A stretch of DNA of 64,000 nucleotides from Myxococcus stipitatus (GTDB taxonomy: Bacteria; Myxococcota; Myxococcia; Myxococcales; Myxococcaceae): the NCBI RefSeq assembly GCF_021412625.1, contig NZ_JAKCFI010000008.1, positions 186,001-250,000 of the forward strand, in the 5' to 3' direction. How positions within the stretch are numbered: position 1 is the stretch's first letter; each line of letters opens with the position of its first letter. A program made the translations under genes and the position numbers. Under the pieces are notes generated by a model, which saw only the letters and a list, made by a program, of their open reading frames with translations, made no database searches and was not told the origin of the DNA. Below, piece by piece: positions 36,401 through 43,752 of the stretch.

Positions 36401-36562
36401 GGAGACGCGCCGGGCAATGAAATCCAGGCCCCCATGGGCGTGGTCATCCTCGGGGGCCTGTTGTCCTCCACCTTCCTCAACATGCTCGTGGTGCCGGTGC
36501 TCTTCCAACGGTTCGGCCGTCCGCCACGTGCTCCCGCCAGCGCCTCCTCGGCGGGAGAATGA
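33416..36562 (+). CDS. CusA/CzcA-family heavy-metal RND efflux pump
   Basis: A 1048-residue proton-driven inner-membrane pump, full length for the family. It has twelve membrane helices, two large periplasmic loops, DMPVDVFPDLTAPTVTV at the N-terminus, and SHRIDHMLSG followed by KLYGDDLDQL in the second loop. The helix-4 proton-relay signature is IGAMVDDAIIDVENVFRR (D413, D414, E420). The first acid of CzcA (D402 there) is Ala here, as in CusA, but the second loop differs from CusA. The ion is therefore not predictable: neither clearly Co/Zn/Cd nor clearly Cu/Ag. It is the last gene of the operon, and expression is inferred to depend on the BlaI-type repressor. Confidence 0.93.
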   Translation: MNRLIRWSIDNRLLVVASSALLLVLGIQVARDMPVDVFPDLTAPTVTVLTEAHGLAPEEVETLVTFPIETAVNGATGVRRVRSASGVGISIVWVEFEWGTDIYTARQVVNEKLQLVAAQLPPDVPPPSMAPISSVMGEILFLSVSWKEEALAKDAEGRQAQMMEARGTADWVLRKRLLSVPGVSQVVPIGGAVKQYQVLLRPEALQALGVSFEQVANALRTTNHNASGGFYVQGGQEYLLRAVGRAKGVEDLAGTVVAVRSGVPITVGQVADVRVGPRIKRGEGSANATPAVILAVMKQPDSNTLELTGRLDAVLDEVQATLPAGMVVGRNIFRQSDFISVAVRNVSVALRDGAVLVAVILLVFLMNARATFISLTAIPLSLVAAVLALEALGVTLNTMTIGGLTIAIGAMVDDAIIDVENVFRRLRENAHLPEGRRKPALEVIFQASVEVRHAIVFATLIIILVFLPLFFLSGLEGRMLAPLGLAYIVAIAASLVVAVTLTPALCAYLLPRARALGAEEGPVLRWLKERYRPLLQAALARPRPVLAGAALALLATLAIVPFLGRSFLPEFNEGTLTLNVVTLPGTSLEESDRLGRRVEQVLLTFPEVVSTARRTGRAELDEHAQDVNAAELDVGLDLSRGSRDKQSLMEAMRKALAQVPGVVVTMGQPLSHRIDHMLSGTRANIALKLYGDDLDQLRTLAEQVKRVAESTAGAVDVAIEQQVDIPELEIRTDREAVARHGLTTGAVAEAVERAFAGETVGTVLEGQRVVDIAVRLDDASRADVDTIASTLVDTPLGPPIPLKMLASLTRESGPNTISREGVQRKMVVQANVAGRDLSAVVDDLRARITREVPMPSGYYVDYGGQFESAEEATRSIAWLSVAVVVGIFLLLVVAFGSVRNSLLTLINLPLALIGGVVAVALTSGVVSVASLVGFITLFGIATRNGILMVSHYEHLMGEEGKGLEEAVVQGSLERLAPVLMTALCAGLALVPLVIAGDAPGNEIQAPMGVVILGGLLSSTFLNMLVVPVLFQRFGRPPRAPASASSAGE

Positions 36563-36772
36563 AAGGAAGGCGGTCTCGCCAGACAGTTCGGGCGCCGACC
36601 AGGAGTTGTCGGGGCCTGCTCGTGCCCCCGCTCCCACCCGAGCCCTCAATGGGCCCCTCCGACGACTCCCGTCAGGAGGGGCGCGGACGATTTCATGCAA
36701 CGGTGTCGCCCGGCCTGTCTCCTCCCGTCAGGAGGGGGCGCTCATGCCCCCATGACTCCTCGGGAGGACGAC
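36563..36772. repeat. Intergenic region with two 16-bp direct repeats, each a small hairpin
   Basis: CTCCCGTCAGGAGGGG occurs at 36666-36681 and again at 36722-36737, 56 bases apart. Each copy can fold (CTCC/GGAG with a short loop). They lie between the RND pump gene and the Cys-rich lipoprotein gene. They could be transcription terminators for the pump operon, or protein-binding sites in the lipoprotein promoter. There is no T-tract after either. No gene is seen in these 210 bases. Confidence 0.5.
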
Positions 36773-37138
36773 ATGAAGGCGACGACGCGATACCTGGTGC
36801 TTCTCTCCATGCTGGTGGTGGGCTGTGGTGGCTCGAGCAAGGACGACGGGGACGATGGCAATCAATCGCTCCCGGAGACCTTCGAGTGCGGCGACAAGAC
36901 CTGCAAGCGCGCCACCCAGTACTGCGCGACCGTCGCGAACGCCGAGACGACCCATCTGTGTCTGGAGAAGAAGGAGAGCTGCAAGAGCTGCGACTGCGTG
37001 GACCTGGAGACGGACCTCACCATCCAGACCGGGAGCCAGGCCTGCACCCCGAGCGACAAGCAGGACGTGGTCTTCTCCTGCGCCTATTACGATGACACGG
37101 ACTACATCAAGGCCATCTGCAACGTGCGCTATCGCTGA
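36773..37138 (+). CDS. Small cysteine-rich lipoprotein of unknown function
   Basis: 121 residues. The signal peptide ends in a lipobox (LVVGC, C18), so it is membrane-anchored, followed by an acidic Gly/Ser/Asp linker. The mature part has ten further cysteines, including ESCKSCDC, suggesting a disulfide-bonded or metal-binding fold. No known domain is recognised. GGGAGG lies six to seven bases before the ATG. The position behind the metal pump is suggestive, but the 210-base gap with hairpin repeats makes separate transcription likely. Confidence 0.8.
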   Translation: MKATTRYLVLLSMLVVGCGGSSKDDGDDGNQSLPETFECGDKTCKRATQYCATVANAETTHLCLEKKESCKSCDCVDLETDLTIQTGSQACTPSDKQDVVFSCAYYDDTDYIKAICNVRYR

Positions 37139-37214
37139 GGACACCAGCCGATAGGACGGCCCGCCCCCACGGACGGGAGCGGGCTCCGAGGCTACCGACG
37201 AAGCCCCCTCCGCC

Positions 37215-38195
37215 TCACTGCTTCTGCTCGGCGGCCTTCTGCTGCTGCTGACGCATCTGCTCGAAGGAGGCCTGGTACTCGGCCATCGTCCCCAGGCCCA
37301 CCGCGGCGCGGCGCGCGTCCACGTTGGCCGGGTCCTCGAGCGTCTTGGGCACCATCTTCCCCTCCACCTCTTCCATCTGGGTGCCGTAGCGCTGCGGCTT
37401 GCCGGTGTTCACCAGCACGCGGTCCGTGAGGTACGCCAGGTTCGCCGGCGAGCCCTCTCCCCGGGCCACGGCCTGCTCCAGCATCGGCAGCACCTTCTCC
37501 TGGAACGCCACGTCCTTGTCCGCGTGCTGCACCAGCAGCCACGCCGCGAACGAGGCGCGCGGCCCCACCAGCGCGTTGCCCGGCCAGCCCTTCTTCGCGA
37601 TGACCTCCTTGAGCCACGCGGTGTTGGCCGCGTCGACCTCTTCCAGCTTCTTCTTCGCCGCCTCGTCCTGGAAGCTGGACCCGAAGAGCGCCTGCCGGAC
37701 CTTCTGGTCCTCCTCCATGCGCGCGAGCAGCTCGTCTCGCAGCGCCGGGTCCGCCGCCTGGAGCTGCTTCGCGTCCTCCTCGACGACGCGCTGCTCGACG
37801 GCCGCGTAGCCCGGCAAGCCCCGGATGTTCTCGAGGTCCGGGTCCTTGCGCAGGTGGGCGACGTTGTTGAAGCCCTCGTCCACCGCGCGCCCCAGCCACG
37901 TCAGCGCCTCCTCGCCCTCCTTCGACAGGGACGCCGAACACGCCGCGTTGTAGGCCGTGTTCCGGTTGCGCACCCCACCCTCCCAGGCGCGGCGATACAG
38001 CGCCAACGCGGCCACGTGGTCACCCTTCCGAGCCAACCCATCCGCCTCCATCGCCGCCTGACGCGCCTCCGGCGTGGCCACGGGCTTGGGCGCGGCGGCT
38101 GAGGCCGAACTCCCAGCCGGGGCGGCCGCGCCTCCCGTCGAGTGGGCACAGGCGGCCAGGTTCAGGGCGGTCAGCAGGATGACGAGACGTCGCAT
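37215..38195 (-). CDS. Lipoprotein with DUF6624-like domain
   Basis: 326 residues. The lipobox is LAAC (C16), followed by an Ala/Ser/Pro linker. Residues of about 50-130 form TPR-like helices (LARKGDHVAALALYRRAWEGG, AYNAACSASLSKEGEEALTWLG). The C-terminal half, with NTAWLKEVIAKKGWPG, WLLVQHADKDVAFQ, LAYLTDRVLVNTGKPQRYGTQ, matches the pattern of the DUF6624 family as I remember it. No enzymatic role is known to me. GGAG precedes the ATG at 38195. Monocistronic. Confidence 0.82.
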   Translation of the reverse strand: MRRLVILLTALNLAACAHSTGGAAAPAGSSASAAAPKPVATPEARQAAMEADGLARKGDHVAALALYRRAWEGGVRNRNTAYNAACSASLSKEGEEALTWLGRAVDEGFNNVAHLRKDPDLENIRGLPGYAAVEQRVVEEDAKQLQAADPALRDELLARMEEDQKVRQALFGSSFQDEAAKKKLEEVDAANTAWLKEVIAKKGWPGNALVGPRASFAAWLLVQHADKDVAFQEKVLPMLEQAVARGEGSPANLAYLTDRVLVNTGKPQRYGTQMEEVEGKMVPKTLEDPANVDARRAAVGLGTMAEYQASFEQMRQQQQKAAEQKQ

Positions 38196-38292
38196 GGGGG
38201 CTCCGGGGTGTGAGTGGAAAGAGGCCCGCGCAGTGTAGGCGGCTTTTCCTTGCTCCCAAGTCCTTACTCGACCGGGCCCCATGCCTCCCGGC

Positions 38293-39018
38293 TCACCTCG
38301 GCTCCTCCATCCCGCCGAAGTCGTCTTCCTTGGGAGGTGGCGGCGGTTGTCGCGTCCTCTTCACGGGCAGCCGCCAGCCGTGGCGCACGGAGAACATGCG
38401 CACCAGCGCCCCCAGGACGATGCCCGCGAGCAGCGCCAGGCGCTTGTGCCCCGCGAGGGAGAGCACGAGGCACGCGGCGCTCGCGGCCAGCGCCGCCAGC
38501 GCGTAGTAGCCCGGCTCCGGGCGCATCACCGTGGGCGTGCGCCGGATGAGCACGTCGCGGATGATGCCGCCCCCCACGGACGTGATGATGCCCACCAGCA
38601 GGGCCGTGCCGGGCGACAGCCCGACCTCCAACGTGCGCTGGACTCCCGCCACCGCGAACGAGCCGAGCGTCAGCGCGTCCAGCCACATCAACAGCCTCAC
38701 CGTGGGCCCGTGCTTCAGCTCGAAGAGGAAGGCGGCGAAGGCCCCCACGAACGCGGCGACGAGGTAGATGGGCCGCACCAGGGCGAGCGGTGGCCCCGCC
38801 TGGAGCAGCGTGTCGCGCAGGATTCCGCCTCCAATCCCAGACACCAGCCCCAGCACCAGGAACCCCATCAGGTCCAGCTTCCGGCGCTCGGCCAGCAACG
38901 CGCCCAGCACCGAGCCGGCGAACACCCCCAGCAGGTCCGCGGTGAGCGTGCCCAGCGAGAGGACGTGCTCCCGCACCTCCGGCCGCGAAAGGTCGCCGAT
39001 GGCCTCGTCGATGGACAT
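38293..39018 (-). CDS. TRIC-type (UPF0126) cation channel-like membrane protein
   Basis: 241 residues with seven predicted helices in two repeats. The repeats carry the glycine motifs LVSGIGGGILRDTLL and GIITSVGGGIIRDVLI, the GGGxxRD hallmark of the prokaryotic TRIC/YadS family. Relatives form trimeric cation (mainly K+) channels or have been linked to glycine uptake. The C-terminal tail is Pro/acid-rich and cytoplasmic. The start ATG 39018 lacks a near Shine-Dalgarno sequence. It is divergent from the amidohydrolase gene across 229 bases without a gene. Confidence 0.88.
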   Translation of the reverse strand: MSIDEAIGDLSRPEVREHVLSLGTLTADLLGVFAGSVLGALLAERRKLDLMGFLVLGLVSGIGGGILRDTLLQAGPPLALVRPIYLVAAFVGAFAAFLFELKHGPTVRLLMWLDALTLGSFAVAGVQRTLEVGLSPGTALLVGIITSVGGGIIRDVLIRRTPTVMRPEPGYYALAALAASAACLVLSLAGHKRLALLAGIVLGALVRMFSVRHGWRLPVKRTRQPPPPPKEDDFGGMEEPR

Positions 39019-39247
39019 GTGCGTGCGGCGGCCCCCCGCCCCGCGCCTCCTCCAGGGCAGGCTGGGGACGCCCGCGCCCGAGGGCAATCCAGGGCGGAGC
39101 GCCCTGTCGCGGCCCGCATGCCCTCTCGCCCGGAGGGAGGGCCCCGCCGAGCCCCCGTGGCCCCGAGGGACCATGGACGTCCTCGCCCGACGGGCGCACC
39201 TTTCCCGGTGAAGCCCACGCCGTCCCCCCTCCCTCCGGGATTCCCCC

Positions 39248-41083
39248 ATGCCCACGACACGTCCACCGTCACAGGCGGCCTTCGCCGTCGCCGACCGCAT
39301 CTTCGAGGGCGGCACCGTCCTCACCCTGGACGAGGCCCTCCCCGTCGCGGAGGCCGTCGCGCTCCAGGGCGACCGCATCCTCGCCGTGGGGTCGCGCGAC
39401 GACGTCATGAAGCACCGCGGCCCCACCACGGAGGTCATCCCGCTGCTCGGCCGGACGATGCTGCCCGGCTTCGTGGATGGCCATTCCCACATCGCGGCCA
39501 TGGTGGACACGTGGGGCTGGCCCGACCTGAGCCCGCCCCCCGCGGGCGACGTGGAGTCCTTCGAGGACCTCTTCACCCGCTTGCGCCAGCACCTGGCGCA
39601 GACCGCGCCGCCCCCGGGCGCCACCGTCGTCGCCGTCGGCTACGACGACTCGCTGCTCGTCGAGAAGCGCCACCCGCTCGCCGACGAACTGGACGCCCTC
39701 TCCACCACGCACGGCCTCGTCCTCATCCACGTCTCCGGACACCTCGCCACCGCCAACCACTTCGCGCTGGAGCAGGCCGGCTACGTGCCCGGCGCCGAGG
39801 ACCCACCGGGCGGCGTCATCTGGCGTGACGCCCACGGCGTGCCCACCGGCGTCGTGGCCGAGCAGGCCGTGTTCGGGCTGCTCGCCCACCTCCCTCCCCG
39901 GACGCCCGAGGAGCAGCTGGGCATCCTGGAGCAGGTCCAGCTCCACTATGCCAGCCAGGGCATCACCACCGCGCAGGAGGGCCAGACGTCACCCGCCGCG
40001 CTGGCGCTCCTCGAGGAGGCCGCCCGCCAGAAGCGCCTGCTCATCGACATCGTCGCGTACCCGAAGTGGACCACCCTCACGCAGTCCCTGTCGACGCGCG
40101 TGGCCCCCCGCGCGCACGCCACGCATCGCCACGACTGCGGCCGCGAGCGCCACGAGAAGACCACCGGCCCCACCCACGTCCTCCGCGAATTCAAGGAGCG
40201 AAAGCACGTGGGCGAATACCAGGACCGCCTCAAGGTGGGCGGCGTGAAGCTCACGGCGGACGGCTCCCCGCAGGGCAAGACGGCCTACCTCTCAAGGCCC
40301 TACTTCAAGCCCCCGGAGAACGAGCCCCCGGACTACCGGGGCCACCCCGTGGTGTCCCAGGAGGAGCTGGACGCCTGGTTCGACAAGGCCTATGCGGAAG
40401 ACCTCCAGTTGCTCGTGCACTGCAATGGCGACGCGGCGTCGGACATGATGATTGCCGCGGTGCGCGCGGCCCAGGCGAAGCACGGCCCCAAGGCGCTGCG
40501 GCCGGTGATGATCCACGCGCAGACGGTGCGCGAGGACCAGCTCGACGCGATGAAGGCGCTGGGCATCCTCCCCAGCTACTTCAACGTCCACACCTTCTAC
40601 TGGGGGGACTGGCACCTGCACGAGACGCTCGGCCCGGAGCGCGCGCCGCGCATCAGCCCGCTCGCCTCCACCCTGCGGCGCGGCATGACGCTGTCGCTCC
40701 ACTCGGACGCGCCCGTGGTGCCGCTGGAGCCCATGCGCCTGCTCGACGCGGCGGTCAACCGCACCACCCGCTCCGGAGCGGTGCTCGGCCCCGACCAGCG
40801 CATCAGCCCCCGCGACGCGCTCGCCGGCCTCACCTGGGGCAACGCCCTGCTCTACTTCGAGGAGTCCACCAAGGGCCGCATCGCGCCGGGCCTGCGCGCC
40901 GACCTGGTGGTGCTCTCCGACAACCCGCTCACCGTCGCGCCCCACGCGCTCGTGGACCTGAAGGTGCTCCTCACCGTGAAGGACGGCGAGGACCTCTTCT
41001 CGTCCCCCGAGTGGGACGCGGACGCGGACGCGTCGATGTTCAGCCAGTCACTCTTCCTGGATGAGACAGGGTGGCTCGTCTGA
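39248..41083 (+). CDS. YtcJ-like metal-dependent amidohydrolase
   Basis: 611 residues. Amidohydrolase-superfamily fold: metal ligands in [11 protein letters not shown], a central Lys region ([19 protein letters not shown]), [16 protein letters not shown] and [12 protein letters not shown], and the Asp in [17 protein letters not shown]. The C-terminal [21 protein letters not shown] closes the small beta-sandwich. This is the YtcJ/imidazolonepropionase-like subgroup with poorly known substrates. There is no signal peptide, so it is cytosolic. About 40 residues in the middle ([19 protein letters not shown]) are unusually charged. Confidence 0.88.
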   Translation: MPTTRPPSQAAFAVADRIFEGGTVLTLDEALPVAEAVALQGDRILAVGSRDDVMKHRGPTTEVIPLLGRTMLPGFVDGHSHIAAMVDTWGWPDLSPPPAGDVESFEDLFTRLRQHLAQTAPPPGATVVAVGYDDSLLVEKRHPLADELDALSTTHGLVLIHVSGHLATANHFALEQAGYVPGAEDPPGGVIWRDAHGVPTGVVAEQAVFGLLAHLPPRTPEEQLGILEQVQLHYASQGITTAQEGQTSPAALALLEEAARQKRLLIDIVAYPKWTTLTQSLSTRVAPRAHATHRHDCGRERHEKTTGPTHVLREFKERKHVGEYQDRLKVGGVKLTADGSPQGKTAYLSRPYFKPPENEPPDYRGHPVVSQEELDAWFDKAYAEDLQLLVHCNGDAASDMMIAAVRAAQAKHGPKALRPVMIHAQTVREDQLDAMKALGILPSYFNVHTFYWGDWHLHETLGPERAPRISPLASTLRRGMTLSLHSDAPVVPLEPMRLLDAAVNRTTRSGAVLGPDQRISPRDALAGLTWGNALLYFEESTKGRIAPGLRADLVVLSDNPLTVAPHALVDLKVLLTVKDGEDLFSSPEWDADADASMFSQSLFLDETGWLV

Positions 41084-41227
41084 GACCCAGGCGACGGGAC
41101 GTGGGGGGCATGGTGTAGAGAGGAAGACTCGACGCGCGCAAGCGCCCGACCGTGTACTCCACGGGTGCCTTCCTCCCACTCCCACCGTTCTGCGATGGTG
41201 GGAGAAAACCCCGCACCGGAGAGTCTC

Positions 41228-42316
41228 ATGCTCCGCCGCTTTGGCCCCGCGCTCCTCCTCGGCTCCGTGCTGTCCGTCGGCGCCTGCAAGAAGTCAGAGG
41301 ACCCCGCGCCCCCCACTCCGGCGCCCACGCCCACCGTCGAGCCCGCTCCCCCCTTCGCCCTCTCGCTGCTGCGGGATGCCTCCCCCTCGGGCTGTACGTG
41401 GATGCGTCAGGACACCACGGGCCTACGCAAGGCCCTGGCCACCGTGGACGCGCCCTGCGCCCGGCTGGGGCTCGCCTGGAGCCCGGACGGCAAGCACGGC
41501 GCGCTGGTGGACCGGGGCGGCGGCGAGCACAAGCCGCGCGCCTGGAAGGTCGACTTCGAGTCCGCGCGGGGCGACCCGCTCGCCCTGCCCGAGGCCGGCC
41601 ACACCGACGCCCTCGGCTTTGACGCACAGGGCCAGGTCTTCGCGCTGGTGTCGCAGCTGGAGGGCCTGACGCGCAAGACGGAGCGCGGCGAGGAGTTCTT
41701 CCTGTCGGACGGGCGCAAGCTGCCCGTGCCGGACACCGAGGGCAGCCCGGGCCTGGCGCACGCGTACCGCCGCGAGGGCGAGGCGTGGAAGCGCATCGAG
41801 ACGGTGGCCACCGTGTACGAGACGGACGACGCGGTGGGCACGGGCGCGCTGGCGACGGCGGGCATGCTGGTGTCCTCCACGTCCGGCGCGGACCCGGACG
41901 CGCCCGCCGCGACGGAGTTCTCCGAGGGCAGCGAGGACGCGGCGCGGCTGGACGCGATGGTGAAGGACAAGGGCCATGCGGAGTATGGCGCCTGGGTGTC
42001 CCTGGAGACGCACGGCGGACCGCTGTACGCGTGGCGCGCGGCGCGGGAGCTGCCGGTGCTGATGCCGCCGCTGCGCTGGGAGGTGGGGGATCGGCTGGAG
42101 GAGCCGGAGTCGCTGGAGCTGGCGCCCACGTCCGTCCTCGAGCTGCGCGCGCGCGGCCCGCTGCTGCTGGTGGTGTCGGACCGGTCCGCGCGCATCTACG
42201 ACGCCCGCGCGCGCAAGCGCCTGGCCGCGCTGGAGGACGTGCACGACGCGCGCTTCTGGCCCAAGCAGCGCACCGTCACCGCGGCGATCCCCGCCAGCCC
42301 GTCCGCCGCGCAGTGA
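41228..42316 (+). CDS. Lipoprotein of unknown function, WD/propeller-like
   Basis: 362 residues. Signal peptide with lipobox (SVGAC, C20), then a Lys/Pro/Thr linker. Short segments such as LGLAWSPDGKHGALVDRG, ALGFDAQGQVFALVS and LLLVVSDRSARIYDARARKRLAALEDVHDARFWP resemble WD40-like or TolB-like propeller strands, so a beta-propeller is plausible. No known family assigned. Start ATG 41228 with GGAGAG five bases upstream. Confidence 0.78.
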   Translation: MLRRFGPALLLGSVLSVGACKKSEDPAPPTPAPTPTVEPAPPFALSLLRDASPSGCTWMRQDTTGLRKALATVDAPCARLGLAWSPDGKHGALVDRGGGEHKPRAWKVDFESARGDPLALPEAGHTDALGFDAQGQVFALVSQLEGLTRKTERGEEFFLSDGRKLPVPDTEGSPGLAHAYRREGEAWKRIETVATVYETDDAVGTGALATAGMLVSSTSGADPDAPAATEFSEGSEDAARLDAMVKDKGHAEYGAWVSLETHGGPLYAWRAARELPVLMPPLRWEVGDRLEEPESLELAPTSVLELRARGPLLLVVSDRSARIYDARARKRLAALEDVHDARFWPKQRTVTAAIPASPSAAQ

Positions 42317-42404
42317 CGCGCGCCTGGCGCCCCCTCGCCTGACGGGCGGACAGGGGGCGAGCGCGGGAGGGCCGCGAGGGCCGCCCGTGCCTACCCTCGA
42401 GGGG

Positions 42405-42809
42405 ATGCACGAGCGCTTCCACAAGTTCGCCCAGACCATCGCCGAGCGCGTGGGCTCCGTCCAGGCCCTGGTCATCGCCTGCGCCGTGGTGCTGGCGTGG
42501 GCCATCTCCGGGCCGCTGTTCCACTTCAGCGACACCTGGCAGCTGGTCATCAACACGTCGACCACCATCGTCACGTTCCTGATGGTGTTCGTCATCCAGG
42601 CCACCCAGAACCGGGACGCGAAGGCGGTGCACCTCAAGCTCGACGAGCTCATCCGCGCGCACAAACACGCGCGCACGTTCTTCGAGGACCTGGAGGACGC
42701 GACCGAGGACGAGCTGAAGGAGCTCTCCCACCAGTTCAAGCGCGCCCACGAGCGCGCCAGCGAAGCCCCCGGAGGCCATGACGGCCCCCGCAAGGGCGCC
42801 CCGCGCTGA
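42405..42809 (+). CDS. Low-affinity iron permease (Fet4) family small membrane protein
   Basis: 134 residues. Two membrane helices (about 16-37 and 48-68) and the hallmark FSDTWQLVINTSTTIVTFLM, then IQATQNRDAKAVHLKLDELI, then a charged cytoplasmic tail. Prokaryotic members resemble one part of yeast Fet4; transport by such short proteins is unproven. ATG 42405 is preferred because TACCCT ends eight bases upstream and relatives begin here. GTG 42387, with GAGGG six bases upstream, would add six residues. Confidence 0.82.
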   Translation: MHERFHKFAQTIAERVGSVQALVIACAVVLAWAISGPLFHFSDTWQLVINTSTTIVTFLMVFVIQATQNRDAKAVHLKLDELIRAHKHARTFFEDLEDATEDELKELSHQFKRAHERASEAPGGHDGPRKGAPR

Positions 42810-42826
42810 GGCGCCCCGGTGGACCT

Positions 42827-43723
42827 TCAGCGCGCGCCCGGGAGCGTGGAGAACACGAACGCCATCATCGCGATGTAGAGGCCGCAGCCCAGCACCATGA
42901 AGGCGACGGGCGCGACCAGCGCCCCCAGCGCCGCCTTGCCTCCCGACGTCCGGTGCATGCCCCGGTACGCGACCACGCGCACGCCCATGGACCAGAACGG
43001 GAAGACGTAGGCGCCGCAGAACGGGACGAGCCCCACCAGATAGGGCCCCATGGACAGGGCATGCGCCCGCAGCGTCACCGCGTAGGTGCTGGGCACCCCC
43101 GCCATCCGCAGCACCAGGTGGTCCACCCCCGCGTGCGCCAGGGTCCAGGCCGTGCCGAACAGCGGTATCAGGAAGAGGTAGACGATGAAGACCCCCGCCA
43201 TCATGCCCCGCACCATCATTCCAGAGGGCGCGTCCTCCTGCTTCGCCATCATGCTGTCCCAGGGCATGACGCCCATCACCAGCGCGTACAGCACCAGGGT
43301 CGTGAACATCGACACGAAGTACGCCAGGGCGACGAACAGGACGGAGTTGCCCATGGAGCCCGTCGGCCGCGCCCGGTCGAACGTCGCGCCGGGCCGCAGC
43401 ATGACGTCCAGGCACGTCTGCCAGAACGCCTTCACCAGCCCCACCTCCTCGCGGCGGTCCCACGCCAGCAGCTCGTCCGGCTCGCGCGCGAAGCACTTCG
43501 TGCACAGCGCCTCGCCCCGGGCGCCCACGTTCAGGCACCGCGCGCAGGAGAAGGCGCCGCACCGCTCACAGGCCTGGACGCTGACGTACTCCGGGTGGAC
43601 GGAGCACACCGGCTCGCCCGACTCCGGGGTGGACTGACGCAGGAAGGAATGGCCACACTTCCCGCAGAACTGCGCGCCGGGAATGATGTAGGCCTGACAC
43701 GACGGACACGGGATGCCTGGCAC
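42827..43723 (-). CDS. YIP1-type membrane protein with N-terminal zinc ribbons
   Basis: 298 residues. Residues 6-23 form a zinc ribbon (CPSC and CGKC), followed by a B-box-like module at about 40-75 with Cys/His spacing CSVHPEYVSVQACERC and CARC and CTKC. After a linker, residues of about 95-298 contain a YIP1/DUF-type five-helix membrane domain (VLRPGATFDRA at its start). Such zinc-ribbon plus YIP1 proteins are common in myxobacteria; the function is unknown. It is convergent with the Fet4-like gene, 17 bases apart. Confidence 0.82.
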   Translation of the reverse strand: MPGIPCPSCQAYIIPGAQFCGKCGHSFLRQSTPESGEPVCSVHPEYVSVQACERCGAFSCARCLNVGARGEALCTKCFAREPDELLAWDRREEVGLVKAFWQTCLDVMLRPGATFDRARPTGSMGNSVLFVALAYFVSMFTTLVLYALVMGVMPWDSMMAKQEDAPSGMMVRGMMAGVFIVYLFLIPLFGTAWTLAHAGVDHLVLRMAGVPSTYAVTLRAHALSMGPYLVGLVPFCGAYVFPFWSMGVRVVAYRGMHRTSGGKAALGALVAPVAFMVLGCGLYIAMMAFVFSTLPGAR

Positions 43724-43752
43724 ACGGGCATCCTCTCACAACCCCTCTCCCC

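Noticed and set aside
33848-36700. 950-codon minus-strand open frame opposite the RND pump
   Set aside because: His/Arg-rich shadow of a confidently identified pump gene; no ribosome-binding site or domain.
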